Notes: a model not told the origin generated them from the letters alone. A DNA stretch of 64,000 bases from Giesbergeria sp. (GCF_028686475.1 NZ_JAQUCA010000010.1:61189-125188), one strand, 5' to 3'; shown: positions 47,078 to 55,769, counted from the stretch's first letter. Program-made: numbers and translations.

Positions 47078-47248
47078 ATGGGCAACAAAATCGTTACTGA
47101 AGCAGATCGCAAGCGCACTCCCCGCCCTCAAACCCCCAACGGCGTGACTTTGGCCACCCCTGGCCGTGGTCAGCGCGTGAGCTTGGAGCGCGGCGTGTCC
47201 ACACGCAGCAAGAAGAACCCCGGCAAGCGCTCCAAAAAGGGCGGTTAA
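47078..47248 (+). CDS. Small basic protein of unknown function
   Basis: A 56-residue protein starting MGNKIVTEADRKRTPRP and ending RSKKNPGKRSKKGG. It is rich in Arg, Lys and Gly and has no hydrophobic segment, so it is probably cytoplasmic and may bind nucleic acid. It has an ACGGAG ribosome site about 8 bases upstream and a clear terminator after it, both supporting a real gene. I do not recognise the family. It follows DUF808 by 76 bases containing a T-rich run, so it may have its own promoter. Confidence 0.7.
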   Translation: MGNKIVTEADRKRTPRPQTPNGVTLATPGRGQRVSLERGVSTRSKKNPGKRSKKGG

Positions 47249-47293
47249 TTTGCCTTAGTGCGGAGCAGGTGCTTTGTGCGTCCTGCTCCTGCC

Positions 47294-47333
47294 GAAAAAA
47301 AAGCCCTCAAGCAAGCATTGAGGGCTTTTTTTA
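47294..47333 (+). terminator. Bidirectional terminator
   Basis: AAGCCCTCAA (47301-47310) pairs with TTGAGGGCTT (47318-47327) around a 7-nt loop, with an A-run before and a T-run after. It can end the 56-residue protein gene on plus and metY on minus. Confidence 0.9.
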
Positions 47334-47350
47334 TGTCGAAACTACGCGGC

Positions 47351-48634
47351 TCACACTTTTTCTAGCGCTTGGGCCAAATCAGCGCGCAGGTCTTCCAGAT
47401 GTTCAATACCGATGGACAGGCGCACCATGCCTTCGCTCACACCGGCCTTGGCCAGTTCTTCGGGGTTGAGCTGGCGGTGCGTGGTCGAGGCCGGGTGCGT
47501 GGCCAAGGATTTGGCATCGCCAATGTTGACCAAGCGGGTAAACAATTGCAGCGCGTCTAAGAAGCGCGCACCGGCAGCACGCGGGTCGGTATCGTCGGTT
47601 TTGAGGCTGAACGACAAAATACCCGATGCCTTGCCACCCAGCTGGCGTTGTACCAAAGCATGGTCAGGGTGGTTGGGCAGACCGGCATAGCGGACCCACT
47701 CCACCTTGGGATGCTGCTCTAGGTATTGGGCCAAGGCTTGGGCGCTATCGCAGATGCGTTCCATACGCAAGGCGAGGGTTTCGATGCCTTGCAAAATCAA
47801 GAAGGCATTCAGCGGGGCCAGTGCAGCACCCATATTGCGTAGCGGCACCACACGGGCGCGGCCAATAAAGGCCGCTGGTCCCAAGGCTTCGGTATAGACC
47901 ACGCCGTGGTAGCTCACATCCGGCTCATTGAGGCGCTTAAAGCGCTCTTTATGCTCGGCCCACGGGAATTTGCCGCTATCGACAATGGCACCGCCCACGC
48001 TATTGCCGTGGCCGCCCAAGTATTTGGTGAGCGAATGCACCACGATGTCTGCACCATGTTCAATCGGGCGCAGCAGGTAAGGGCTGGGCACGGTGTTATC
48101 GACAATCAACGGCACGCCGTGGGCATGGGCCACATCGGCCAGCGCGCGGATGTCCGTCACGTTGCCCAGTGGGTTGCCAATGGACTCAATAAACACCGCC
48201 TTGGTGCGGGCATCAATGTGTTGGGCAAAGCTGGCTGGGTCGCGTGGGTCGGCAAAGCGTACCTCTATGCCCTGCTGTGGCAAGGTGTGGGCAAACAGGT
48301 TGTAAGTACCACCATAGAGCGTGCTGGCGCTGATGATGTTGTCGCCCGCTTCGGCCAGCGTTTGGATGGCCGCCGTGATGGCCGCCATGCCCGAGGCCAG
48401 CGCCAATGCCGCAATGCCGCCTTCTAGTGCCGCTACGCGCTTTTCCAACACATCGTTGGTCGGGTTCATGATGCGGGTGTAGATGTTGCCCTGCACCTTT
48501 AAATCGAACAAATCTGCGCCATGCTGGGCGCTATCAAAGGCATAGGCCACGGTTTGGTAGATAGGCACGGCCACCGATTTGGTGGTGGGGTCGGGGGAGT
48601 AACCGGCGTGGACGGCAAGGGTGTCAAGGTGCAT
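47351..48634 (-). CDS. metY: O-acetylhomoserine sulfhydrylase-type PLP enzyme
   Basis: A 427-residue Cys/Met-metabolism PLP enzyme that likely makes homocysteine from O-acetylhomoserine and sulfide. The Schiff-base lysine is in [40 protein letters not shown] and the late [17 protein letters not shown] are typical of MetY. It links to the sulfide made by the cys operon in the same window. The start ATG at 48634 matches the family ([12 protein letters not shown]). Confidence 0.93.
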   Translation of the reverse strand: MHLDTLAVHAGYSPDPTTKSVAVPIYQTVAYAFDSAQHGADLFDLKVQGNIYTRIMNPTNDVLEKRVAALEGGIAALALASGMAAITAAIQTLAEAGDNIISASTLYGGTYNLFAHTLPQQGIEVRFADPRDPASFAQHIDARTKAVFIESIGNPLGNVTDIRALADVAHAHGVPLIVDNTVPSPYLLRPIEHGADIVVHSLTKYLGGHGNSVGGAIVDSGKFPWAEHKERFKRLNEPDVSYHGVVYTEALGPAAFIGRARVVPLRNMGAALAPLNAFLILQGIETLALRMERICDSAQALAQYLEQHPKVEWVRYAGLPNHPDHALVQRQLGGKASGILSFSLKTDDTDPRAAGARFLDALQLFTRLVNIGDAKSLATHPASTTHRQLNPEELAKAGVSEGMVRLSIGIEHLEDLRADLAQALEKV

Positions 48635-48831
48635 ACAAATTTTTCCTCAAAGGCTGGCCCCGCGCCCATGCGGAGCTGGCAGGCATTGTGGCATGGCTGG
48701 CCTAGGCTCTAACGCTGTTTTGTGCATGTGCTTATGCCCAGGGCAAGCCCGACTTGCGCTGCAAAAAACAACGCCAAAGATGATAATGGTACGCTTTTGC
48801 ATAGCCTGCCAAGCAGGTGATGGCGCATCTT

Positions 48832-49113
48832 ATGAGTAGTAGTACATCCTCTGTGCCCGATTTTGTTCCCCGTTTGCCAGAACCTACCGGGGGGCGTTTT
48901 ATCCTGTGGATTGTGTTGTTGGGGGTGTTGACAGCGGTGGCTCCCCTGTCGATTGATATGTACCTGCCCAGTTTTGTGCAGGTCGAGCAAGATTTGCGGG
49001 CACCGGCCGGTAGCATGGAGTGGACGCTGTCCACTTTTTTTATTGGCCTGACGCTAGGCCAGCTGATTTATGGCCCGGTCAGTGACCGCTTTGGCCGCAA
49101 GCTGCCGCTGTAT
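48832..49113 (+). pseudogene. 5' fragment of a Bcr/CflA-type drug-resistance MFS transporter, cut by an IS element
   Basis: The first 94 codons of an MFS exporter: after a polar start comes TM1 (ILWIVLLGVLTAVAPL), the SIDMYLPS motif of Bcr/CflA and the loop motif GPVSDRFGRKLPLY. The reading frame continues into insertion sequence after codon 94 and stops soon after. The gene resumes at about 50695 with VGFSLYTLASVG. A GTG and an ATG slightly upstream are alternative starts. Confidence 0.88.
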
Positions 49114-49230
49114 ATGAACTACTCCACCCTATGCGTTGCAAAGGATGGAGTTTCACGGGAGCCATAAACTCCCGTCTCGGCCAGTTCCTGACCGGATATT
49201 GATTCCAAAGCCCAGCGCAATACCACACGC
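49094..49230 (-). ncRNA. Predicted TnpB guide RNA (omega/reRNA) region
   Basis: TnpB proteins use an RNA spanning the end of their gene and the element right end, with a guide from the flanking DNA. Here a hairpin ACGGGAG/CTCCCGT (49155-49175) lies in the tnpB tail, 41 bases from the junction. If the end is at 49114 the guide would be ATACAGCGGCAGCTTGCGGC (complement of 49094-49113), which is transporter sequence. The RNA itself is inferred by analogy, and the 5' limit is arbitrary. Confidence 0.45.
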
Positions 49231-50390
49231 GCTGAAGCCGTATCTCTGTTCTCTTGATGCCCGCATTGTTCGCAGCAGTGCATTCTTTGTGAGAGCTGCT
49301 TTTTGGCCACATGCCAGCACTGGGGGCAGCGCTGACTTGGTTTGAGCTTGCGGGTTGGAGCATCTACCCATTCGCCACCAGTTTCCAGCACTTTGTAGCG
49401 AAATAGTGAAGTGAACAGCCCCGCAGCGGTGTCCAGTATTTCCCGGTTCAAGCCCGCCTTTTGCGCTACCTGCTTGCCCGGTTCGTCCACAGTGCCAGCG
49501 GCACTGCGGGTCATGTTCTTGAGCGTGAGTTCTTCCGTTGCTACCAAGGCATATTGGCCCGCCAGCGCTGCCGTTTTCTGATGCGCCCAGTCCAACCGCT
49601 TGCGCGCTACCTTGCCCCGAGCAGCGGCCAAGCGGCGCACTGCCTTTTTTCTGCGATTGGAGCGGCGGTTAGGTTTGCGCGAAACGGCTTGCTGCAACCG
49701 AATGGTCTGCTCCCTCTCCTGTTGCCACCAGCGGGGGTTGTCGATTTGGATGGTCTCGTCGGTGTGCGTGACACCACTGAGAAATGTTTCCACGCCCCAG
49801 TCGTAAGCCAGTGCGCCATCGGCCTGCCTGGTCCGTTCTGGGCTGGCGACGGCCAGGGTCAACGATAAATACCAGCGGCCATCGCGGTGCAGGATGTCAC
49901 TGGCACGAATATCGCCGCCCTGACGGGCTTGACCACGGGCGCGGATTTGCCCCACGCCCGATAGACGCAGACTGCCATGCCTCCAGCCTTCTTCGGGTGT
50001 GAAGCGCCAACCATCACCATGACTTTTGAAGCTGAAGCCGGGAAAACGCCCCAGCGACTTGAAGCGCGGAAAGCCCGGTGTTTGGCCCGCCTTGATGCGC
50101 CTGAAGAAAGCAGCAAATGCTTTGTCCAAGCGGCGCAGCGTCATCTGCTGGCTAGAACAGTTAGCCGCATCAGCCCACTCGGGCAGGTCGTGGCGCAGCA
50201 GCGTCAGGCCCTTGCACTGGTCGGCATAAGAAATCGATTTGCCCGCCTTGCTCCAAGCGCTGATGCGTTCCTCTAAGGCAGCGTTGTAAAGCTGCTGGTG
50301 TGAGCGCAGCATGGCACCAAGCGCAACGGCCTGTTTCGGCGTTGGGTACAGCCGATAGGTCGTTTTGCGTAGGTTGCGGGCTTCGCTCAT
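49119..50390 (-). CDS. tnpB: RNA-guided nuclease TnpB (IS200/IS605 family)
   Basis: A 423-residue TnpB, ancestor-type of Cas12. The N-terminal helix-turn-helix-like start is KTTYRLYPTPKQ. The split RuvC catalytic residues all appear present: Asp197 in LAYDWGVE, Glu286 in VATEELTLKN and Asp383 in ENRDTASA. The zinc-finger cysteines are CPQC (355-358) and CEQC (373-376). Length is normal and no frameshift is seen, so it is probably active as a guided nuclease. It ends only 5 bases from the element boundary. Its partner transposase is degraded. Confidence 0.92.
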   Translation of the reverse strand: MSEARNLRKTTYRLYPTPKQAVALGAMLRSHQQLYNAALEERISAWSKAGKSISYADQCKGLTLLRHDLPEWADAANCSSQQMTLRRLDKAFAAFFRRIKAGQTPGFPRFKSLGRFPGFSFKSHGDGWRFTPEEGWRHGSLRLSGVGQIRARGQARQGGDIRASDILHRDGRWYLSLTLAVASPERTRQADGALAYDWGVETFLSGVTHTDETIQIDNPRWWQQEREQTIRLQQAVSRKPNRRSNRRKKAVRRLAAARGKVARKRLDWAHQKTAALAGQYALVATEELTLKNMTRSAAGTVDEPGKQVAQKAGLNREILDTAAGLFTSLFRYKVLETGGEWVDAPTRKLKPSQRCPQCWHVAKKQLSQRMHCCEQCGHQENRDTASARVVLRWALESISGQELAETGVYGSRETPSFATHRVE

Positions 50391-50450
50391 AATTGCTTAC
50401 TATACCTTCATCATGCAATTAAGACTGGCACCAGCAGGAGGTTACGCACG

Positions 50451-50588
50451 ATGTTTGCTCAGGAGTTGGCGGGCGTGTATTCTAAGTCGGTGCTCTGGTC
50501 GCGCAGCTATTGCGTGTTCTCGTGCGGCGGCGCTCCGCTAGAAATCATCAAGCAATACATCCAGCAGCAGGACAGGCCGGACGACTGA
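50451..50588 (+). pseudogene. C-terminal remnant of TnpA (Y1 HUH transposase)
   Basis: A 45-residue open frame that matches the tail of IS200/IS605 TnpA: LWSRSYCVFSCGGAPLEIIK followed by QYIQQQ. The tyrosine of KQYIQQQ is the likely catalytic Tyr, but the HUH metal-binding motif and the first two thirds are missing. An ATG with GGAGG upstream is present by chance or as relic. It is divergent from tnpB with only 60 bases between, so the 5' part was lost by internal deletion. Confidence 0.82.
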
Positions 50589-50589
50589 A

Positions 50590-50661
50590 GCCAGCCTGCG
50601 GCTGGCGGCGCTTACCCCTCCAGCCAATGGGGGCGGCTTTGCCTCTAGGCCGCAAGCGGCC
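50590..50661. repeat. Hairpins near the IS605 left end
   Basis: GCCAGCC-TGC-GGCTGGC (50590-50606, 7-bp stem) and GGCCGC-AA-GCGGCC (50648-50661). Subterminal hairpins are the single-stranded recognition sites of Y1 transposases; which of the two serves here is unknown. Confidence 0.6.
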
Positions 50662-50694
50662 AACCCAAATGGATGGAGCCCCTCGCGCTATTCG

Positions 50695-51657
50695 GTGGGT
50701 TTTAGCCTTTACACCCTGGCTTCCGTGGGCTGTGCTTTGGCCGACAACATCACCATGCTCTGGGTGTGCCGGCTTTTGCAGGGCATGGGCGGTTGTGCTG
50801 GGCTGGTGATTCCGAGTGCCATCGTGCGCGACCGCATGGGACCGAGCCAGTCGGCGCGTATTTTTTCTTTGTTGGTGATGGGCTTGGCCCCGATTTTGGC
50901 CCCCTTGGTGGGTGGCTGGTTGCTGCAATGGGCGGGCTGGCGGGCCATTTTTGGCGTGCTGGTGCTGTTTGGCCTGTTCTGTTTGTTGGGCTTGGGTCTG
51001 GGCTTGCAAGAAAGCCACGACACCACCCACGAGCCGCCCTTGCAGTGGCGCACCGTGGCACGCAACTATGCCGATCTATGGCGCGACCGCAGTTTCATGG
51101 GTTTTGTACTCAGTGCGGGCCTGATTCGTGCGGGCATGTTTGCTTATATTGCAGGTTCACCGTTTGTGTTGATGCAGCTCTATGGTGTTAGCCCGCAAAA
51201 CTACGGTTGGTTTTTTGGGGCCAATGCTTTCGGTTTGATTGCTGCCAGCCAACTCAATGCCTATTGGCTTAAAACCGTTCCTGCCAGCACTTTGTTACGC
51301 CGTGCCTTATGGTTGCCAGTGCTGGCAGGCTTGGCCTTGGCCGTGTTGGCGTTGGCCGGTTGGATGTCCCTGCCGTGGTTTGTGCTGGGCTGTTTTGTCT
51401 TTATGACCAGCGTGGGCGTGATTGGCCCCAATGCCAGCGCTTGCGCCTTGGCCAGCCAAGGGCGACGCGCTGGCACAGCGGCTGCCTTCAATGGGGCCAC
51501 GGCTTTTTTGTTGGCCACCGTGGCTGGGGCTGTGGTGGGCGGCTTGCACAATGGCAGCAGCCAACCGTTGGCGGTCGTGATGGCGGTGTGTGGCTTAGGT
51601 GCTTGGGGTTGTTACCGCGTCTTGGGCCAAAGTGGGTCTAGTCCGGTAAAAGCGTAA
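50695..51657 (+). pseudogene. 3' fragment of the Bcr/CflA-type MFS transporter
   Basis: The remaining ~320 codons of the interrupted exporter: VGFSLYTLASVGCALADN continues the fifth-helix region, followed by RLLQGMGGCAGLVIPSAI (motif C of drug:H+ antiporters) and about ten membrane segments. It can restart at GTG 50695 but would lack the first two to three helices and is probably non-functional. Its last 63 bases overlap the convergent rlhA gene. Confidence 0.88.
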
Positions 51658-53622
51658 GGGCTGCTCTTGTAGTGTTTTTTGCTGTTGTTGCAACACCGAG
51701 CGCTTGATTTTGCCCATCACGTGCATTTCGCAGGGTTTGCAGTCAAAACGCAGCGTGAGTTTTTCTTTGCCGTTGATGAGGTGCAAGGGTTCGGCCTTGA
51801 TGGTGCCCTTGACCCCAATCACCCCTTTGGCTTGTTTGGGGCACAGGCTCAAGCTGAAACGCACGCAATGCTTGGTCACCATCAGGCTGACTTCGCCTTC
51901 TTCTTCGTGGCTTTCGTAGGCTGCATCTATCACGCGCACGCCATGTTTGGCGTAAAAATCGCGCGCCTTGTGGTTAAACACATTGGCCAAGTAGCTTAGG
52001 CTGTCTTCGGGATAGGGCGCGGGTGGTTCGACGGGCTGGGCGCGCGGCAGGCGTGGTAAGCCTTGGGCGCGTGCGGCTTCTAAGGCGGCTACGGCATCAC
52101 GGCGCAGGGCGTTGAGTACCGAGGCGGGCACAAACCACGGCTGGGTTTGGCTGATGCTGATGTCGTGCAGGCTAAAAATGGTGTTGCCAAAGCGACCCAA
52201 TTGTTCACGCAGGCTGGCTTCGGTTTTGCTGGCATCGCTGGCGGGCTGGTGCGCTTGCACCACTTGGGCTTGGCCGACAAAGCCATCGTCGTCGGTCAGG
52301 GTGAGGGCAAAGCCGTTGGGGGTTTGCGCCCATTGCGCCCACAGGCCAATGCGTCGGTCGCTGGATTTTTTCTCTAGCGTGCGTACCCAGTCCATGTCGC
52401 GGTTGCGGTTGACTTCAGTGCCTTTACGCAAATCTTTGAAGCCCGCCATCGGGTCTTTGGGAAAGACGCGCCATTGCGTGCTGCTGCGTGCGGATACCCG
52501 TTCGGCCCGGTTGATGGCCAAGCCGACCAGCTCTTTTTGCAAATCGTAGTAGCACAGGCCATCGCCGTTGTGCAGCACGGTGTTGGGGTCACTCACTTCC
52601 AATTCGACAAAATCTGGCCCCAGCTTGCTGACCCAAGCAATCGCCTGACCGGGGTTTTTGGGCGTGTCAAAGGCACCGATGTCGTCTTTGCGCCCCTTGA
52701 CAAAATAATCGGTGAACTCGCGGTTAAAGTTTTGCAGTGGGTCGGGGGTGAAAGTGAAGCGGGTTTGGCCACTGGAAGCGCGCGCCAAGGGTTGCTCAGA
52801 GAACTGGCGCTCTTCCACTATCTCATCGAGCAGTTGGCGGTAGTGTGCGGTGATGTTTTTCACATAGGCCATGTCTTTGTAGCGGCCTTCTATCTTGAAG
52901 CTACGCACGCCCGCATCTACCAGGGCGCGCAGATTGTCGCTCTGGTTGTTGTCTTTCATGCTCAACACATGCTTGTCGTGCGCGACAAAGCGGCCTGCAT
53001 CATCCACCACTTGGTAAGGCAAGCGGCAGGCTTGGCTGCAATCGCCCCGGTTGGCACTGCGCCCGGTGTGCGCGTGGCTGATGTTGCATTGGCCGCTGTA
53101 GGCCACGCACAGCGCACCGTGGATGAAGAACTCTAGCGCGCAGCGGGCTGGGTCGGTTGCGGCGCGGATGGCGGCAATTTGTTGCACTGTTAGTTCGCGT
53201 GCCAGCACGATTTGGCTTAAACCGGCATCTTGCAGAAAGCGGGCCTTTTCGGGCGTGCGGATGTCGGTTTGGGTGCTGGCGTGCAATTGGATGGGGGGTA
53301 AGTCCAGTTCTAGCAGGCCCATATCTTGGATAATCAGGGCATCGGCCCCGGCGTGGTAAACGTCCCACGCCATTTGGCGTGCAGCTTCGAGTTCATCGTC
53401 GCGCAAAATAGTGTTGAGCGTGATAAAAATGCGGCTATGAAAGCGGTGCGCGTGGGCTATCAGGTGCTCTAGCTCGCGCAAATCATTGCCAGCACCGGCA
53501 CGGGCACCAAAAGCGGGGCCGCCAATGTAAACGGCATCGGCTCCGTGGTTGATGGCTTCGATGCCAATGGCGGCATCGCGGGCCGGGGAGAGTAGTTCAA
53601 GCTGGTAGGGCAAAAGAGACAT
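51595..53622 (-). CDS. rlhA: 23S rRNA C2501 hydroxylation protein RlhA (U32 family)
   Basis: A 675-residue U32-family protein. The N-terminal domain (LLSPARDAAIGIEAINHGAD) is followed by the U32 signature with cysteines in CVAYSGQCNISHAH, RSANRGDCSQACRLPY, and a DUF3656-like middle (about 370-500). The long form matches RlhA (YdcP) rather than the shorter TrhP, so it probably hydroxylates C2501 in 23S rRNA. The start at 53622 (MSLLPYQLELL) was chosen by homology. It is read convergently into the MFS 3' end. Confidence 0.85.
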   Translation of the reverse strand: MSLLPYQLELLSPARDAAIGIEAINHGADAVYIGGPAFGARAGAGNDLRELEHLIAHAHRFHSRIFITLNTILRDDELEAARQMAWDVYHAGADALIIQDMGLLELDLPPIQLHASTQTDIRTPEKARFLQDAGLSQIVLARELTVQQIAAIRAATDPARCALEFFIHGALCVAYSGQCNISHAHTGRSANRGDCSQACRLPYQVVDDAGRFVAHDKHVLSMKDNNQSDNLRALVDAGVRSFKIEGRYKDMAYVKNITAHYRQLLDEIVEERQFSEQPLARASSGQTRFTFTPDPLQNFNREFTDYFVKGRKDDIGAFDTPKNPGQAIAWVSKLGPDFVELEVSDPNTVLHNGDGLCYYDLQKELVGLAINRAERVSARSSTQWRVFPKDPMAGFKDLRKGTEVNRNRDMDWVRTLEKKSSDRRIGLWAQWAQTPNGFALTLTDDDGFVGQAQVVQAHQPASDASKTEASLREQLGRFGNTIFSLHDISISQTQPWFVPASVLNALRRDAVAALEAARAQGLPRLPRAQPVEPPAPYPEDSLSYLANVFNHKARDFYAKHGVRVIDAAYESHEEEGEVSLMVTKHCVRFSLSLCPKQAKGVIGVKGTIKAEPLHLINGKEKLTLRFDCKPCEMHVMGKIKRSVLQQQQKTLQEQPLRFYRTRPTLAQDAVTTPST

Positions 53623-53753
53623 GCCCGTTATTATCCGATGCCATATCCATCCCCCTTGTCGATGCACGCTAAAACAAAAAATTTCTGTCAGGGTGCCATA
53701 CCAGCGGCGTGCAGGCGTGCCCAGATGGCTACTGGTGCGATAGCATTGTCGAA

Positions 53754-54014
53754 ATGAGAACAGTTCCAGCGGAAGTCAAAAAACAAGTCTTGAGTCTCGA
53801 TGCCAGTCCAGTGGATGGCAAGACTTTTCGTATGCCGCTGTTTCGGCCCGGCACGGTGGTGTTGCGCGCCGGAAAAAAGCATACGGTCAGCCATGTCATG
53901 ATTCGCAAGGGCGAGCTGTTGGTGTACCTGCATGGTGTCGATGCCGCGATGCGCCCTGAAACCCTGCGCGTAGCCCCGGCTTTGTTTTCTATCGAGCGCC
54001 AAAAACTGCGTTAG
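53754..54014 (+). CDS. Small protein of unknown function
   Basis: An 86-residue protein starting MRTVPAEVKKQVLSLD and ending in FSIERQKLR. It has many hydrophobic residues but no clear membrane segment, and no motif I recognise. The ATG at 53754 is preferred over an upstream frame extension. It overlaps the convergent psd stop by four bases, which keeps the space filled on both strands; coding use looks normal. No function is proposed. Confidence 0.55.
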   Translation: MRTVPAEVKKQVLSLDASPVDGKTFRMPLFRPGTVVLRAGKKHTVSHVMIRKGELLVYLHGVDAAMRPETLRVAPALFSIERQKLR

Positions 54015-54871
54015 CGGCCAGCGGCTTTTTTGCGCTGTGCCATGCGTTGGCCCAAGCGCACGGCTTGCGCGGGTGCCCAGTCGGGGTTGAACTGCAAGGC
54101 CCCTGCCGGAAACAACAACACCACGGTAGAGCCGAGCAAAAAGCGCCCCATCTCTTGGCCCTGTTTGAGTTGGATGTTTTGGTCGGTGTAATCCCAGCTA
54201 CGCAAATCCCCAGTGCGCGGTGGGTTGACTTGCCCATGCCACACGGTGGCCATGCTGCCGACAATCGTGGCCCCTACCAACACCAAAGCCATCGGCCCAT
54301 GCGCTGTATCGAACAGGCAAACCACCCGCTCGTTGCGTGCAAACAAGCCCGGTACGCCGCGTGCCGTGGTGGGGTTGACCGAGAATAAAGCCCCCGGCAC
54401 ATGCACCATGCTTTGCAATTTGCCAGCACAAGGCATGTGGATGCGGTGGTAATCGCGTGGGCTGAGGTAAATGGTGGCAAAGTGCCCGTTGGCAAAGCGT
54501 GCGGCCAAAGCAGCATCACCGCCCAGCAAGGCGGTGGCTGAATAGTGGTGCCCCTTGGCCTGGAAAATTTGCTCGCCTTCAATGGCCCCCAATTGGCTGA
54601 TAGCGCCATCGACGGGGCAAATCAAGTCGGCCTTGGCCAAAGGGCGCGCGCCCGGCTTGAGGGCGCGGGTAAAAAACGCATTAAAGCTGGCGTATTGGCG
54701 AATGTCTGGCTCGGCCGCCTCGGACATATCTACGCCATAACGCTGAATAAACCGGCTGATGAGTGCCGTAGTCCAAGCACCCCCCTGTGTATTGGCGACA
54801 CGGCCAGCCAAACGGGTAAGCGCCTGCTGGGGCAGGAGGTATTGGGGCAAAACGGCAAGACGGTCAGACAC
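54011..54871 (-). CDS. psd: Phosphatidylserine decarboxylase
   Basis: Psd makes phosphatidylethanolamine. The 286-residue proenzyme has the self-cleavage motif LGST in GRFLLGSTVVLLF near residue 245, where Ser becomes the pyruvoyl group. The other conserved residues are in CPVDGAIS (Asp) and RDYHRIHMP (His). The start is a GTG at 54871 (SDRLAVLPQYLLPQ follows), matching the family N-terminus; the longer frame runs into the HDOD gene. Confidence 0.94.
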   Translation of the reverse strand: MSDRLAVLPQYLLPQQALTRLAGRVANTQGGAWTTALISRFIQRYGVDMSEAAEPDIRQYASFNAFFTRALKPGARPLAKADLICPVDGAISQLGAIEGEQIFQAKGHHYSATALLGGDAALAARFANGHFATIYLSPRDYHRIHMPCAGKLQSMVHVPGALFSVNPTTARGVPGLFARNERVVCLFDTAHGPMALVLVGATIVGSMATVWHGQVNPPRTGDLRSWDYTDQNIQLKQGQEMGRFLLGSTVVLLFPAGALQFNPDWAPAQAVRLGQRMAQRKKAAGR

Positions 54872-54921
54872 AGGCAGGGCAAGGTAAAGAATGGCTGGAT
54901 AGGGGCATTCTATCGGCTGCG

Positions 54922-55755
54922 CTATCGGCCATTGCTTTCTTCTTCCAAGTCGGGGCGGGCGTACCAATCAATCGGGTCTTGTTGCAGCACCATGTCGATG
55001 TCTAGCCCCAAAGCCAAACCTACTTCTGCCGGAAAGGTCACGGCCAGCTCTCGGTCGGTCATGTTGGCCTCGCGCGCGCGGGCGCGCCAAGCTGCTAAAT
55101 GGATGACCCCGGCCAGTGGTTCGTAGGCTTGGTTGTCAAACGGGGCATCTTGGTAGTGGATGGCATCTATCACCGCCTGTGGCAATTGCCAGCGCTGTAC
55201 CAAGGCGGCACTGACCGTGCCATAGTGGTAACCCAACAGCTTAATCTCTAACTTGCTGCGCCGAAAGTCCAGCGGTGGCAACATGCTGTTCATCGAGGCC
55301 ATGCGATCGGGGTGGCCCCAATGGATGAGCAATTCCCCCAGCGCATGGAGCAAACCGGCGGTATAGGCGGCTACCGGGCTTTGCTGCACCGCACCGGCCA
55401 AAGAACGCGCCAATTTGGCAGTATTGCGGCTGTAACGCCAAAAATGCTGCAAATTCATGCCCGGCACCGAGCGCGAGGTGGTGCCCAAGGGCGCAGTTTG
55501 CACCAAGGCACGCAATTGGGTCACTTCTAGCAGCGCCAGCGCCTCGGCCACCCCGGCTACCTGCCCCGACAGCGCAAACCCGGCCCCGTTGGCTTGCTCT
55601 AGCAGGCGCGCTGCCAGCGCCGGGTCGGTGCCAAACAGTTGATTCAGGCGGCGCAGATTGGGCTCTTCTTGCGCCAGTTCGGTCATCAGCAAGGCCACCG
55701 CGCGCGGCAAACTGGGCAGTGCTGGCGACATCTCCAACAGAGCGAGGATGTCCAT
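54922..55755 (-). CDS. HDOD-domain protein
   Basis: A 277-residue HDOD protein (a relative of HD phosphohydrolases without the full metal site). Typical pieces are LPSLPRAVALLMTELAQEEP at about residue 13, DPALAARLLEQANGAG, then the helical core AAYTAGLLHALGELLIHWG. Such proteins take part in signalling, often c-di-GMP networks or stress. The start at 55755 (MDILALLEMSPALP) lies 14 bases after tex, so co-transcription with tex is likely. Confidence 0.86.
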   Translation of the reverse strand: MDILALLEMSPALPSLPRAVALLMTELAQEEPNLRRLNQLFGTDPALAARLLEQANGAGFALSGQVAGVAEALALLEVTQLRALVQTAPLGTTSRSVPGMNLQHFWRYSRNTAKLARSLAGAVQQSPVAAYTAGLLHALGELLIHWGHPDRMASMNSMLPPLDFRRSKLEIKLLGYHYGTVSAALVQRWQLPQAVIDAIHYQDAPFDNQAYEPLAGVIHLAAWRARAREANMTDRELAVTFPAEVGLALGLDIDMVLQQDPIDWYARPDLEEESNGR

Positions 55756-55769
55756 AGTGGTGCGGTGGC

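Larger units (their letters stand above)
49114..50697 (-). mobile_element. IS200/IS605-family element (tnpB with tnpA remnant)
   Basis: About 1.58 kb inserted between codon 94 and the next codon of a drug-exporter gene; the two gene halves join without visible target duplication, as expected for this family. Contents: tnpB on minus, reaching almost to the left boundary, and a C-terminal tnpA remnant on plus, in the divergent IS605-like layout. Hairpins lie near both ends: 49155-49175 on one side, and 50590-50606 and 50648-50661 on the other. The right boundary is uncertain by about 4 bases (50694-50697). Confidence 0.87.

Noticed and set aside
48635..48831. A SAM-type riboswitch upstream of metY
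   Set aside because: I looked for conserved SAM-box pieces in the leader and saw none.
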